The notes under the pieces: model-generated
What the model saw: only the letters and a program-made list of their open reading frames with translations
Told to the model about the DNA's origin: nothing
Databases searched by the model: none
From: CAZDDI01 sp964504195
Lineage (GTDB): Bacteria > Chloroflexota > Anaerolineae > B4-G1 > SLSP01
Direction: 5' to 3'
DNA length: 64,000 bases
Assembly: GCA_964504195.1 (NCBI GenBank)
Contig: CAZDDI010000002.1
Location: 62,001 to 126,000, forward strand
Shown here: piece after piece, positions 36,596 to 44,426 of the stretch
How the letters are laid out: each line of letters opens with the position of its first letter
How positions within the stretch are numbered: position 1 is the stretch's first letter
Translations under genes and position numbers: made by a program

Positions 36596-36731
36596 CCAAT
36601 GTCATTAAGTTTAGAGCATAGACCTGGCAGGTTTCAAGGCCTTGAGTCTACAAGAGGCCGTTATTCATCGGTAAAATACTACTCCACTCAATTTGGACGA
36701 AACCTGCCAGGTCTTAACTTAATGACATTGG
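36596..36731. mobile_element. MITE-like palindromic element, copy A
   Basis: A 136-bp non-coding element with perfect 16-bp terminal inverted repeats (CCAATGTCATTAAGTT at 36596-36611 and its complement at 36716-36731). It has a second perfect 15-bp inner pair (GACCTGGCAGGTTTC at 36621-36635, complement at 36699-36713). The bases just outside are GGCTTCAG on the left and GGCTTCAC on the right, a probable 8-bp target duplication with one change. It encodes no protein, so any mobility would need a transposase in trans. A second copy lies at 44116-44384 in the opposite orientation. Confidence 0.75.
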
Positions 36732-36860
36732 GGCTTCACCTGTTAGTGGTATCTCGTGGGATGAAATGCGTGAAATATGAGATTGGGTCATGTTTAAGCG
36801 CATTAAACAAGCGAGTTGCTGGTGATGACTGTTTTGAGTGTTATATTTGGCGCATCCTTC

Positions 36861-36912
36861 CCCGAAAGGCACCTTGCTCCCAGCTTGCCCAGGGGCGAGG
36901 TGCCTTTGTCGG
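36861..36912. other. Long hairpin in the gap before the S1 gene
   Basis: AAAGGCACCT (36865-36874) pairs perfectly with AGGTGCCTTT (36898-36907), and the outer CCCGA/TCGGG extends it after a two-base bulge. The loop can fold further (CTTGCCC with GGGCGAG, one G-U pair). It could be a terminator for leftward or rightward transcription or part of an untranslated RNA; no strong T tract follows. Confidence 0.45.
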
Positions 36913-37045
36913 GTTCTATGTAGCTGGGTAGATGAGCCGTGAGCGTTTTTCAGCAATGATTCCCCAAGTGTGCTTGGTACTGCACTTATTATGATGGTGT
37001 ATTGCGCAACTTTCTTTTCTAACCAATCTACTACTAAAACACAGA

Positions 37046-37074
37046 TTGCTCCCTAGCGTAAACCCGTCTATAAT
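37046..37074 (+). promoter_or_regulatory. Sigma-70-type promoter for the S1 gene
   Basis: TTGCTC (37046-37051) and a perfect TATAAT (37069-37074) with a 17-base spacer, about 29 bases ahead of the start codon. Confidence 0.7.
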
Positions 37075-37102
37075 ATAAATAACATTTTTCAGGAGAGAAG
37101 TC

Positions 37103-38287
37103 ATGGAAGGAGCGGCCTCGAACCCGGACGAACACATGGAGCAAGACCTGATGGCGATGCTGTTGGACGACTATGCTGATTATAAGCCTTGTCGTCGTGG
37201 AGAGATTGTCGAAGGTGTGATTGCTACGGTCTCAGGCAAGAACATTCTTGTGGATATTGGCGCAAAGAGCGATGCTATCGTGGTGCCGCGCGAGGTTGAG
37301 CGTATGACGCCGCATGAATTGCAGACTCTTCATCCAGGGCAAGTGGTCAAGGTCTTCGTCGTAGAGCCTGACGAACAAGATAGCATTGTGGTCTCGCTTG
37401 CGCGTGCGGTGCAAGAGCGGGACTGGGACGAAGCTGAGAGTTTGCTCAAAAGTGGCGAATTTGTTATGCTCCAGGTGATTGATTGCAATCGGGGAGGCGT
37501 GATTGTGCGGTTGGGGCGGTTGCGCGGATTTGTGCCCAGCTCACAAATGCTCTCGAGCTGGCGTTTTCAACAGGAACACCCTGAAGACCCGGAGGCCCGC
37601 TGGCGCGCCCTTATCGGCAAGACCCTTAAGTTGCGCGTTATTGAAGTCGCCTCAGAGCGTAATCGACTTATCTTCACCGAACGTCCCGCGGAAGCCCTCG
37701 CTAGTAAGCGGAGCATCCTCAAGCAACTCGCGCCTGATTCGGTGCAGCAGGGGGTGGTCAGCAATATCGTGGATTTCGGGGCTTTCATCAATATCAAGGG
37801 TGTGGATGGGCTGTTGCACATTTCTGAGCTCTCCTGGCAGCGGGTAGCGCATCCTTCGGAGGTGCTCCAGGTGGGTCAGCCGCTCCAGGTCTATGTGCTG
37901 GATGTTGATTTGGAACAGGAGCGACTTAGCCTGAGTCTTAAGCGTCTAACGCCCGATCCGTGGGAAGCGGTAGCGGGGTTATGCCAGACCGGTGAGATCG
38001 TTGAAGTGGAAATTGTTAATCTTGTACCCTTTGGCGCGTTTGCTTGCCTGGTAGAGCACCCTGAAATTGAGGGCTTAATCCACGTTTCTGAGATGGGCGC
38101 GCATAAAGTCCATGATCCTAGTGAGGCAGTGCAGGTGGGTGAGCGTTACTCAGCACGGATTTTGGCAATTCAATCTTCGGAGCGGCGGGTGGCCTTCAGC
38201 CTCAAGCGCGTGGAATCAGAAGCGGTTCCGGAACTGCCTGAATGTCTCGAATTCCCAGAAGATGAAGCGGTAGTTGCGGCAATCTAA
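37103..38287 (+). CDS. rpsA: 30S ribosomal protein S1 (four S1 domains)
   Basis: A 394-residue protein with four tandem S1 RNA-binding domains, at ~30-98, ~112-180, ~205-275 and ~290-365. Key stretches are GEIVEGVIATVSGKNILVDI, GFVPSSQM, GVVSNIVDFGAF with GLLHISELSW, and GEIVEVEIVNLVPFGAF with GLIHVSEMG. Proteobacterial S1 has six domains; a four-domain form is common in other phyla. It helps the ribosome bind mRNA leaders. ATG 37103 follows AGGAGAGAAG. It is likely monocistronic or leads into the zinc-ribbon gene. Confidence 0.88.
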   Translation: MEGAASNPDEHMEQDLMAMLLDDYADYKPCRRGEIVEGVIATVSGKNILVDIGAKSDAIVVPREVERMTPHELQTLHPGQVVKVFVVEPDEQDSIVVSLARAVQERDWDEAESLLKSGEFVMLQVIDCNRGGVIVRLGRLRGFVPSSQMLSSWRFQQEHPEDPEARWRALIGKTLKLRVIEVASERNRLIFTERPAEALASKRSILKQLAPDSVQQGVVSNIVDFGAFINIKGVDGLLHISELSWQRVAHPSEVLQVGQPLQVYVLDVDLEQERLSLSLKRLTPDPWEAVAGLCQTGEIVEVEIVNLVPFGAFACLVEHPEIEGLIHVSEMGAHKVHDPSEAVQVGERYSARILAIQSSERRVAFSLKRVESEAVPELPECLEFPEDEAVVAAI

Positions 38288-38320
38288 AGGCTGGGGGATG
38301 CGCTTGGTTAACCCGATGGT

Positions 38321-38875
38321 ATGGGGCGAAGCGTGGGCATAGAACTGTTTTCACATATGTATTGTCCCACTTGCGGCGGGCGTGTCGCGTTGAGCGATTT
38401 GCCTGCATCTACACGGGTTACTTGTGGGCATTGTGAGGCCGAGTTGGTGTTGCGGGAACGCCTTTGTTTGACCTGTGGCGCGTATCATGATACGCCAACG
38501 GAGAGCTGTGCTCGTTGTGGAGCGGGTCTCATGTTGCGTTGTACGCAGTGTGATACGCTCAATTGGGTGGGGGACAGCCAGTGTTTGGCTTGTGGCGCAC
38601 AAGCGGATTTGGTCGCTAGTGTGATGAAGCGCCATACTCAAAACACCGCAGATTTTCTGAATGAACAGATGGAAGCGTCCCGCGCACTAAAAGCCACCGA
38701 GCGGGCCGCTGCTGAGGTTCGCTCAGCGCAACTGATTGCAAAAGAGCACGCCCGCCTGGAGGCTTTACGCCAGCAATTGCTGGCGCGCAAAGCGGAAGAG
38801 AAGAAATTACTGCTGGTACTTGTAATCGGCATGAGCGTTTTGTTGTTAATTGCATTGTTGATAACCTTTCTCTAA
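38321..38875 (+). CDS. Zinc-ribbon protein with C-terminal membrane anchor
   Basis: A 184-residue protein. The first ~95 residues carry three or four zinc-ribbon-like Cys pairs: CPTCGG with CGHC, CLTCGAYHD with CARCG, and CTQCD with CLACG. A charged alpha-helical stretch follows (~115-155), then a single C-terminal TM helix (~160-183), giving a tail-anchored form with the zinc domain in the cytoplasm. The start is uncertain: ATG 38321 lacks a good ribosome-binding site and the in-frame ATG at 38357 would begin directly at the first Cys motif. Function unknown. Confidence 0.65.
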   Translation: MGRSVGIELFSHMYCPTCGGRVALSDLPASTRVTCGHCEAELVLRERLCLTCGAYHDTPTESCARCGAGLMLRCTQCDTLNWVGDSQCLACGAQADLVASVMKRHTQNTADFLNEQMEASRALKATERAAAEVRSAQLIAKEHARLEALRQQLLARKAEEKKLLLVLVIGMSVLLLIALLITFL

Positions 38876-39188
38876 AGTAATACTTGAAGTTGCTGGAAAA
38901 GTCTTTCTATCATGGCGGATGCGGGTTCTTTAGTTTAATGGAATGCCCTGGTGCGCTCGAAGATTATCTAAAGCGTGCTGGAACTGCTCTTTGCCCGTGT
39001 CCCTCTCAAATCAGATAAACATACCCCTTTAATTTGTACATCAATAAAATCAACTTCGCACGCTATTTTGTGAGATGTTCACGTGATTTTATAAAATCCT
39101 CACTGTGTTCTCCATAGCGAAATAAGGTTATCAGGGAAGTTATATTTTTTCTCAGAGCGTCCAGTCGTCTTTGGATGAGGAGCCGCAC
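38876..39188. other. Gene-free gap, nothing assigned
   Basis: About 310 bases between the zinc-ribbon and radical SAM genes. A stretch at 38926-38949 resembles the acceptor and D arm of a tRNA, but no anticodon or T arm follows. A strong SD-like GAGGAG (39177-39182) belongs to the radical SAM start. No convincing promoter or terminator was seen. Confidence 0.5.
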
Positions 39189-40199
39189 ATGAAAGAAGCC
39201 TTGTTGACACAGCCATTGCATGATGGCGCAGTGCAGTGTCGGGTCTGTGAACATTTTTGCACTCTCCAACTTGGCGCGTGGGGTAAGTGTGGTGCGCGCG
39301 TTAATCAAAAGGGTGTGCTTTATTCTACTGTCTACGGACAAGCGGTTGCTGCTCATGTTGATCCCATTGAAAAAAAGCCGCTTTTCCATTTCCTGCCTGG
39401 ATCGCAAGCCTTTTCCGTCGGGACCTATGGCTGTAACTTTAGCTGCCAGTGGTGCCAAAACTGGGAGCTTTCCCAGAGCCGTGCTCGTGAAGCGCTTTCA
39501 TCTATACGCCTCTTGCCGGAGGCTCTAGTTGCGGCTGCTGTTGCGCACGATTGCGCTTCGATAGCTTACACCTACAACGAGCCGACCATCTTCCTCGAAT
39601 ATGCCTACGATACCGCCCGGCTGGCTCATGCCCAGGGTATCAAAAATGTCTTTGTGTCTAATGGCTTTATGAGCGAGGAGACCCTGGAACTTATCGGCCC
39701 TTACCTTGATGGTATTAATGTAGACCTCAAGGGTTTCACGGAGGTCTTCTATCACGAGTATATCGGCGCGCGCTTGGAACCGGTCAAGCGCAACATTAGC
39801 GCGTTGGCGCACTTGCCGGACGTTTGGGTGGAAGTGACGACATTGGTCATTCCGGGCCTTAATGATTCGGATGCCGAACTGCGCGAGTTGGCCGCGTGGC
39901 TGGCAAGCGTAGATTCGCAGATGCCCTGGCACGTGAGTGCCTTTTTCCCGCAATACCGGCTGCATGATCGTTTACCCACCCCCCTTAGTACACTGGAGCG
40001 CGCGTACCGCATTGGTAAAGAGGTTGGATTGCAACATGTCTATGTTGGCAATATACCTGATCCTGACCGGGAGTGTACTTATTGCTGGCAGTGTCAGGCG
40101 TTGCTTGTGCGGCGTTCCCGCTATCGTGTGCAATCATTGTGGACGCAGCCGGGCATGTGTCCACAATGCGGTGCGCGCATTTCTGGCGTGTGGGCATAG
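39189..40199 (+). CDS. amrS: AmmeMemoRadiSam system radical SAM enzyme
   Basis: A 336-residue radical SAM enzyme. ATG 39189 is used because GAGGAG lies six bases upstream; a TTG at 39171 is less likely. The N-terminal part has a CxxCxxxC motif (CRVCEHFC) and CGARVNQKG. The radical SAM cluster motif CNFSCQWC follows GTYG, and downstream come AYTYNEPTIFLEY, SNGFMSEE and NVDLKGFTEVFY. The C-terminus has a zinc-ribbon-like CTYCWQC and CPQCG. It reductively cleaves S-adenosylmethionine to make a radical; the substrate is not established to my knowledge. The Memo and AMMECR1 partner genes follow. Confidence 0.92.
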   Translation: MKEALLTQPLHDGAVQCRVCEHFCTLQLGAWGKCGARVNQKGVLYSTVYGQAVAAHVDPIEKKPLFHFLPGSQAFSVGTYGCNFSCQWCQNWELSQSRAREALSSIRLLPEALVAAAVAHDCASIAYTYNEPTIFLEYAYDTARLAHAQGIKNVFVSNGFMSEETLELIGPYLDGINVDLKGFTEVFYHEYIGARLEPVKRNISALAHLPDVWVEVTTLVIPGLNDSDAELRELAAWLASVDSQMPWHVSAFFPQYRLHDRLPTPLSTLERAYRIGKEVGLQHVYVGNIPDPDRECTYCWQCQALLVRRSRYRVQSLWTQPGMCPQCGARISGVWA

Positions 40200-40439
40200 G
40201 TTTGTCCGATAGGGCTTGCCAAATTTACGCCGATAGCTCGACCTAGGGGAATCTGCTGAATATTGGCAGTACTGCAAAACTCACCCTGTAGGATGCCCAA
40301 AAACACCCCTTTACAGCGGTTTTAACCGCAAAGCCCAGCTACCGTTGTGCTTAGCTGAACCGTATTAGATTTAGCGGGGGTGTTGGGGATGACAATTTTT
40401 CGGGACCCGCTGATGCACTGATGTGAGGGGGAGCATAGT
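40200..40439. other. Structured gap between radical SAM and Memo genes
   Basis: This gap holds several inverted repeats: AACACCCC (40302-40309) against GGGGTGTT, about 70 bases on, and GCGGTT/AACCGC (40316-40329) nested inside. The arrangement suggests a folded 5' leader for the Memo mRNA, or a separate small RNA. No known riboswitch consensus was recognised. Confidence 0.4.
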
Positions 40440-41240
40440 ATGACCACACAACAACGCTCAATGGCAGTTGCCGGTACGTTTTACCCAGCACAAGCCGAGC
40501 AGCTTCACGAGATGATCACCGGTTTCCTGGCGGCAACACCAGGTGACCCGCTCGACGCTGTGCGGGCTGTGGTTGCCCCCCACGCAGGTTATGTTTATTC
40601 TGGCCCTATCGCCGCCTCAGCGTATAGGGCCTTGTCACCAACGGCCCCTCCCACGCGCTTCTACGTGCTAGGGCCGTCCCATCGTACCTGGTTTGAGGGT
40701 GTTGCCGTGGGTGATTACGCTACGCTGGAAACGCCCCTTGGCGCTCTCACTGTAGATACGGAATCTGTACAACAATTGCTCCAAACTGACCGCTGCTTTG
40801 TGTCCCTGGAACACGCCCATCGCGCCGAGCACTGTCTGGAAGTGCAATTTCCCTTCTTGTGCTATCTTTTCCCCCAGACGCCGGTCGTCCCGCTGCTCTT
40901 TGGTGAAGTGAACCCCAATGAGATCGCTCGGCATTTGCTGCCGCTGTTGCATTCCACCGATGTGCTTGTGGTTAGCTCCGATCTGAGTCATTATCATAGC
41001 TATGGCGAAGCCCGCACGCGCGATCAGACACTCCTGGCAGCGTTGCAGGCAGGTGATCGACTCGCTGCTGCGCAGGGTGAAGCTTGCGGCTTGGCCCCCT
41101 TGCTAACATTGATGGTAATCGCTGCGGCGCGGGGCTGGCAACCGCACTTGCTCGATTATCGCACATCCGGCGATACTGCCGGCGACAAGCGCCAGGTGGT
41201 GGGCTACGCTGCCGTGGCTTATACGGAGGTTGGTGCATGA
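40440..41240 (+). CDS. amrB: AmmeMemoRadiSam system protein B (Memo family)
   Basis: A 266-residue Memo-like protein, related in fold to non-haem-iron dioxygenases. Conserved stretches are AGTFYPAQAEQL near the N-terminus, VAPHAGYVYSGPIAASAYR at ~42-60, LGPSHRTWFEG, the EHCLEVQFPFL segment, and SSDLSHYHSY (~180). His residues in these motifs correspond to the metal-like site. ATG 40440 follows GAGGGGGAG. Its stop overlaps the AMMECR1 start as ATGA, giving coupled production of proteins B and A. Confidence 0.93.
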   Translation: MTTQQRSMAVAGTFYPAQAEQLHEMITGFLAATPGDPLDAVRAVVAPHAGYVYSGPIAASAYRALSPTAPPTRFYVLGPSHRTWFEGVAVGDYATLETPLGALTVDTESVQQLLQTDRCFVSLEHAHRAEHCLEVQFPFLCYLFPQTPVVPLLFGEVNPNEIARHLLPLLHSTDVLVVSSDLSHYHSYGEARTRDQTLLAALQAGDRLAAAQGEACGLAPLLTLMVIAAARGWQPHLLDYRTSGDTAGDKRQVVGYAAVAYTEVGA

Positions 41241-41803
41241 CGGAACTGACTGATGAACAACGCCGCATTCTGTTGACCCTGGCCCGCGACAGCATTCATG
41301 CTGCCGTGCATGGGGCAGCGCCAGCTGATCCGGACATGACCGCGTTGCCCCCTCGTCTGCAAGAGCCGGGAGCGACCTTCGTGACACTGACCCTGGCAGA
41401 GGATTTGCGCGGCTGTATTGGCTCTTTAGAGGCCCAACGCCCGTTAGCCGCTGATGTGCAGGCCAATGCTTTGGCCGCGGCTTTTCATGATCCGCGCTTT
41501 GAGCCGGTTAGTGCAGCGGAATTACCCCAAGTGCGCGTCGAAATCTCCGTGTTGACTCCACGCGCGCCGCTGGAGTATCGCAGCGCGGAGGAGCTGTTGC
41601 AATGCCTGCGCCCCGGCGTGGATGGCGTTGTCATTGAGCGGGGTTGGAATCGCGCCACGTTTTTCCCGCAGGTTTGGGAACAATTGCCTGAGCCAGAGGA
41701 TTTTCTGGGACACCTCTGCTACAAGGCTGGGCTGCCCGCCACTGCCTGGCGGCGCGGAGATCTGCAAGTGTTCACGTACCAGGTGGAGAAGTTTAAAGAG
41801 TAA
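41237..41803 (+). CDS. amrA: AmmeMemoRadiSam system protein A (AMMECR1 domain)
   Basis: A 188-residue protein. The start at ATG 41237 overlaps the Memo stop; an upstream in-frame extension would be buried in that gene. The AMMECR1 hallmark LRGCIGSLEAQRPL is at ~55-68, with NALAAAFHDPRF, VRVEISVLTPR, GVDGVVIERGW, TFFPQVWEQLPEPEDFL and LCYKAGLP in the expected order. The family is conserved from bacteria to humans with no settled biochemistry. The three genes together form the complete known trio. Confidence 0.93.
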   Translation: MTELTDEQRRILLTLARDSIHAAVHGAAPADPDMTALPPRLQEPGATFVTLTLAEDLRGCIGSLEAQRPLAADVQANALAAAFHDPRFEPVSAAELPQVRVEISVLTPRAPLEYRSAEELLQCLRPGVDGVVIERGWNRATFFPQVWEQLPEPEDFLGHLCYKAGLPATAWRRGDLQVFTYQVEKFKE

Positions 41804-41896
41804 TTCTTTTGCTTAGCACGCCCCCGATGGATGCAACCTTTGCCGCCTGGCTGCGTATGTATAAGCAGGTATTCATGGAGAACAAAGGGGGATATT

Positions 41897-42364
41897 ATGG
41901 AAAACGAAGTCAATGTAACACCAGTTTCTGTTGCACCGGCATACACGCCACCTATGCCTATGTCGCCTGCCGATGAACGCACTTGGGCCATGCTGGCGCA
42001 TTTGAGCGTTTTGTTGAATCTGGTTACCGGCTTTTTGGGCGTGGTGACGGCTTTCGTCATCTATTTGATGCACAAGGATCGTTCCCGCTACGTCGCCAAC
42101 CAGGCGCTTCAGGCGTTTTTCTTCCAGTTGATCTTTTGGGGCGGCGGCGGCTTTCTGATTGGTGTGATTTGGGCCATTACCGGGGCACTTTGCACTATCC
42201 TGATTGGTTTTCTGTTGATTCCGTTTGCGCTATTGGCTACCTTTATTTTCCTGCCAATGCCGCTGTTGGCGATTGTCTACGGCGTGATTGCTGCGATGCA
42301 ATGTGCTAATGGGGACGATTTTCGCTATTGGCTGATCGGGCAGTGGGTACACGGAATGGTGTGA
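41897..42364 (+). CDS. DUF4870 family membrane protein
   Basis: A 155-residue protein. ATG 41897 follows AAAGGGGGA; the open frame upstream has no ribosome-binding site. After a Pro-rich N-terminus come SPADERTWAMLAHLSVLLN and a helix pair, then the charged LMHKDRSRYVANQALQA motif typical of DUF4870, and further hydrophobic segments covering ~85-135. About four TM helices are predicted by eye. Function unknown. A strong terminator follows directly. Confidence 0.85.
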   Translation: MENEVNVTPVSVAPAYTPPMPMSPADERTWAMLAHLSVLLNLVTGFLGVVTAFVIYLMHKDRSRYVANQALQAFFFQLIFWGGGGFLIGVIWAITGALCTILIGFLLIPFALLATFIFLPMPLLAIVYGVIAAMQCANGDDFRYWLIGQWVHGMV

Positions 42365-42384
42365 TGGTGGGGTGCATCTGTGGC

Positions 42385-42413
42385 AAGCGGCCCTGAATCC
42401 AGGGCCGCTTTTT
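42385..42413 (+). terminator. Rho-independent terminator after the DUF4870 gene
   Basis: An 11-bp stem (AAGCGGCCCTG, 42385-42395, with complement 42400-42410), a 4-base loop and a run of five T. It lies 20 bases after the stop codon. Confidence 0.9.
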
Positions 42414-42442
42414 GTATAGGGACGCCAAGAGGAGGTGTGCTG

Positions 42443-44047
42443 ATGTTTAATCATCGCTGGTCTGTATTGGTGTTGTTGGTGCTGTTGGGGTTAAGTTTGG
42501 CCTGTGCCAGCCGCCCTGGTGCAGCGGGCGTACCTGCAATCACTACGACTGCTATCCCTAACTCGCCCACCGCAACTTCTTTCGTGCCGCAAGGTTCCCT
42601 GTTCACTGCTACGCCTACCTTTTCCGCCTCGCCCACGCCGTCGGCGGAGCTCCCAACGACGTCACCTGTAATCCCCTCTCCTGTGCTTACGGTCACGCCA
42701 ATTGATGTGACTGTCCCGCTTGTTACGGCCACACAAACACCGGTTACGGTCACGCCACAAGCTTACCTGCCCACCGTTACCCGTAATTGGGCGCTTTCCG
42801 TCTGGGAGACGCAGATCACGCTCAATACTTATGCCTGGGAGCAGGCGCTCATCCCTACGGAACCCGGTGATCCCATCTATCCCTATCCGCGCTTGGATCA
42901 TGGTGCGGTGGGAGGGCCGCAGCCGCGTAGCTATCAGGCGGTGGTGCTAGAGAACGCCTATGCGCGCGTCATCGTGTTGCCGGAGTTGGGCGGGCGCGTC
43001 TGGAGCTGGGAGGATCGCCAAACCGGGCGGCGGCTCACTTATGCCAATCCTGTCATCAAGCCCACTGGTTGGGGCTATCGCGGCTGGTGGTTGGGTACGG
43101 GAGGGCTGGAATGGGCTTTTCCGGTGGATGAACATGGCCTGAATGAATGGCGACTCTGGCAATACCAGCTCCTGTCCGGTAGCGATTGGCGCGGTGTGCG
43201 GGTCTGGGATGTGGATGACCGGACCGGGCTATCGGTGGAGGTGACGCTGAAGTTGTATGCCGGGCGCAGCGAATTCTTCATCGCGCCGCGTATCGCTAAT
43301 CCCACGGCAACCTCGCAGCCTTTCCAGTTCTGGATCAACGGGATGTTGACGCTCTCCGATGGTAACGCCCCCTCCCAGAATTTGCGCTTTTGGATGCCCA
43401 CTGAGCAGGTGATTGTTCACTCCACCAGCGATGGCGCGTTGCCTGGCCCGGCTTCGCAAATGAATTGGCCGATTTACAATGGGCGCGATTTTAGTCGGTA
43501 TAGCGAGTGGCGCGCGTATTTGGGGGTGTTTGCGACGCAAGCCCACGGGGTAGTCGCGGCCTACGATGAGGGCGCAGAGCAGGGGGTTGTGCGGGTGTAT
43601 CCCGGACACATCGCCACCGGGGTCAAGCTGTTTTGCTTGGGGGAGTTGCCCGCTTCGCTTTACACGGATGATGGCAGCCGCTATTTTGAGTTGTGGGGGG
43701 GCTACACGCGCACGTTTTGGGGTTACGCGCAGCTGGCTCCTGGCGGTGTGGTGGCTTGGGAGGAGCGTTGGTATCCGGTCAACCACCTTCCCGGCGTGAC
43801 CTGGGCCAACGCGGATATGGCCGTGTCGTTGCGGATGGTAGATGGTGGTGTGCAGGTGGGGCTATATGCGCCGCATCGCGCAATGGTGCAGCTGGTGTTG
43901 CGACAAAACGGCGCGCCTGTAGCAGAATGGGCTGTGAGCGCTGGCCCGGAGACGCCGTTTCGCGTTATCCACGCTGGTGGCGGTGATGGGTGGGATTTGC
44001 AGATCTGGCAGGAGGGCGTCCTGCTGGCGCAATTAGGGCCAGCATAG
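42443..44047 (+). CDS. DUF5107-like (mutarotase-fold) lipoprotein
   Basis: A 534-residue protein. ATG 42443 follows AGAGGAGGT. The signal peptide ends in LSLAC, so it is a lipoprotein. A Thr/Pro-rich linker (~25-105) leads to a domain resembling DUF5107 and galactose-mutarotase-like beta-sandwiches: LENAYARVIVLPELGGRVWS, NPVIKPTGWGYRGWW and GGLEWAFPVDEHGLNEW. The C-terminal part continues the supersandwich (LFCLGELPASLYTDDGSRYF, ELWGGYTRTFW). Proteins of this fold bind or modify sugars; the substrate is unknown. Surface anchoring through a flexible Thr/Pro stem is common in Chloroflexota. Confidence 0.75.
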   Translation: MFNHRWSVLVLLVLLGLSLACASRPGAAGVPAITTTAIPNSPTATSFVPQGSLFTATPTFSASPTPSAELPTTSPVIPSPVLTVTPIDVTVPLVTATQTPVTVTPQAYLPTVTRNWALSVWETQITLNTYAWEQALIPTEPGDPIYPYPRLDHGAVGGPQPRSYQAVVLENAYARVIVLPELGGRVWSWEDRQTGRRLTYANPVIKPTGWGYRGWWLGTGGLEWAFPVDEHGLNEWRLWQYQLLSGSDWRGVRVWDVDDRTGLSVEVTLKLYAGRSEFFIAPRIANPTATSQPFQFWINGMLTLSDGNAPSQNLRFWMPTEQVIVHSTSDGALPGPASQMNWPIYNGRDFSRYSEWRAYLGVFATQAHGVVAAYDEGAEQGVVRVYPGHIATGVKLFCLGELPASLYTDDGSRYFELWGGYTRTFWGYAQLAPGGVVAWEERWYPVNHLPGVTWANADMAVSLRMVDGGVQVGLYAPHRAMVQLVLRQNGAPVAEWAVSAGPETPFRVIHAGGGDGWDLQIWQEGVLLAQLGPA

Positions 44048-44115
44048 ATTACAGGGTGCTTGTCGCCATAAACATCGCTGAAGCCATCACTACATTTCTA
44101 AACGATGTTGTACGT

Positions 44116-44384
44116 AATGTCATTAAGTTAAGACTTTGCTCCGTACACTTGTAGATTTTTGCCACGAATTCACTCGAATTAACACGAAAACAATAAGAAA
44201 TTCGTAAAATTCATGCTAATTCGTGGCTAAAACTGAATGCGCTTGGAAAATGTACGGTAGACAAGTTAAGACCTGGCCGGTTTCGCCAAATTGGGTGGGG
44301 TAGTATTTTACCGGTGAATAACACCCTGTTATAGACTCAAGACCTTGAAACCTGCCAGGTCTATGCCCTAACCTTAATGACATT
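44116..44384. mobile_element. MITE-like element, copy B, interrupted by another element
   Basis: A 269-bp element. With its insert removed, about 131 bp match the reverse complement of the element at 36596-36731 along their full length with scattered differences, so the two copies are inverted relative to each other. The ends are AATGTCATTAAGTT (44116-44129) and AACCTTAATGACATT (44370-44384, one extra base). Outside lie GATGTTGTAC (44104-44113) and GATGCTGTAC (44385-44394), a possible target duplication. The left arm is split by the insertion at 44135-44262. Confidence 0.75.
44135..44262. mobile_element. Palindromic insert with a 10-bp target duplication
   Basis: A 128-bp insert bounded on both sides by AAGTTAAGAC (44125-44134 and 44263-44272), which occurs once in the intact copy A. 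The insert has short outer inverted ends (CCGTACA at 44141-44147 and TGTACGG at 44251-44257) and inner arms GCCACGAATT (44161-44170) and AATTCGTGGC (44218-44227). It has no coding capacity. The exact 10-bp duplication shows it arrived by transposition into copy B. Confidence 0.75.
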
Positions 44385-44426
44385 GATGCTGTACCGACTT
44401 TGCATTGCTCCGGGGCTTCCAGGTCC

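Noticed and set aside
36473..36931. 152-codon open frame across the MITE
   Set aside because: It overlaps the jelly-roll gene in another frame and runs through the inverted repeats; no family resemblance.
38926..38985. tRNA-like start (GCGGGT...TAGTTTAATGG)
   Set aside because: No anticodon stem, T loop or matching acceptor 3' arm follows, so it is not a tRNA gene.
36596..44384. CRISPR repeats
   Set aside because: Only two copies 7.5 kb apart, in opposite orientation and without spacers; they are MITE-like elements.
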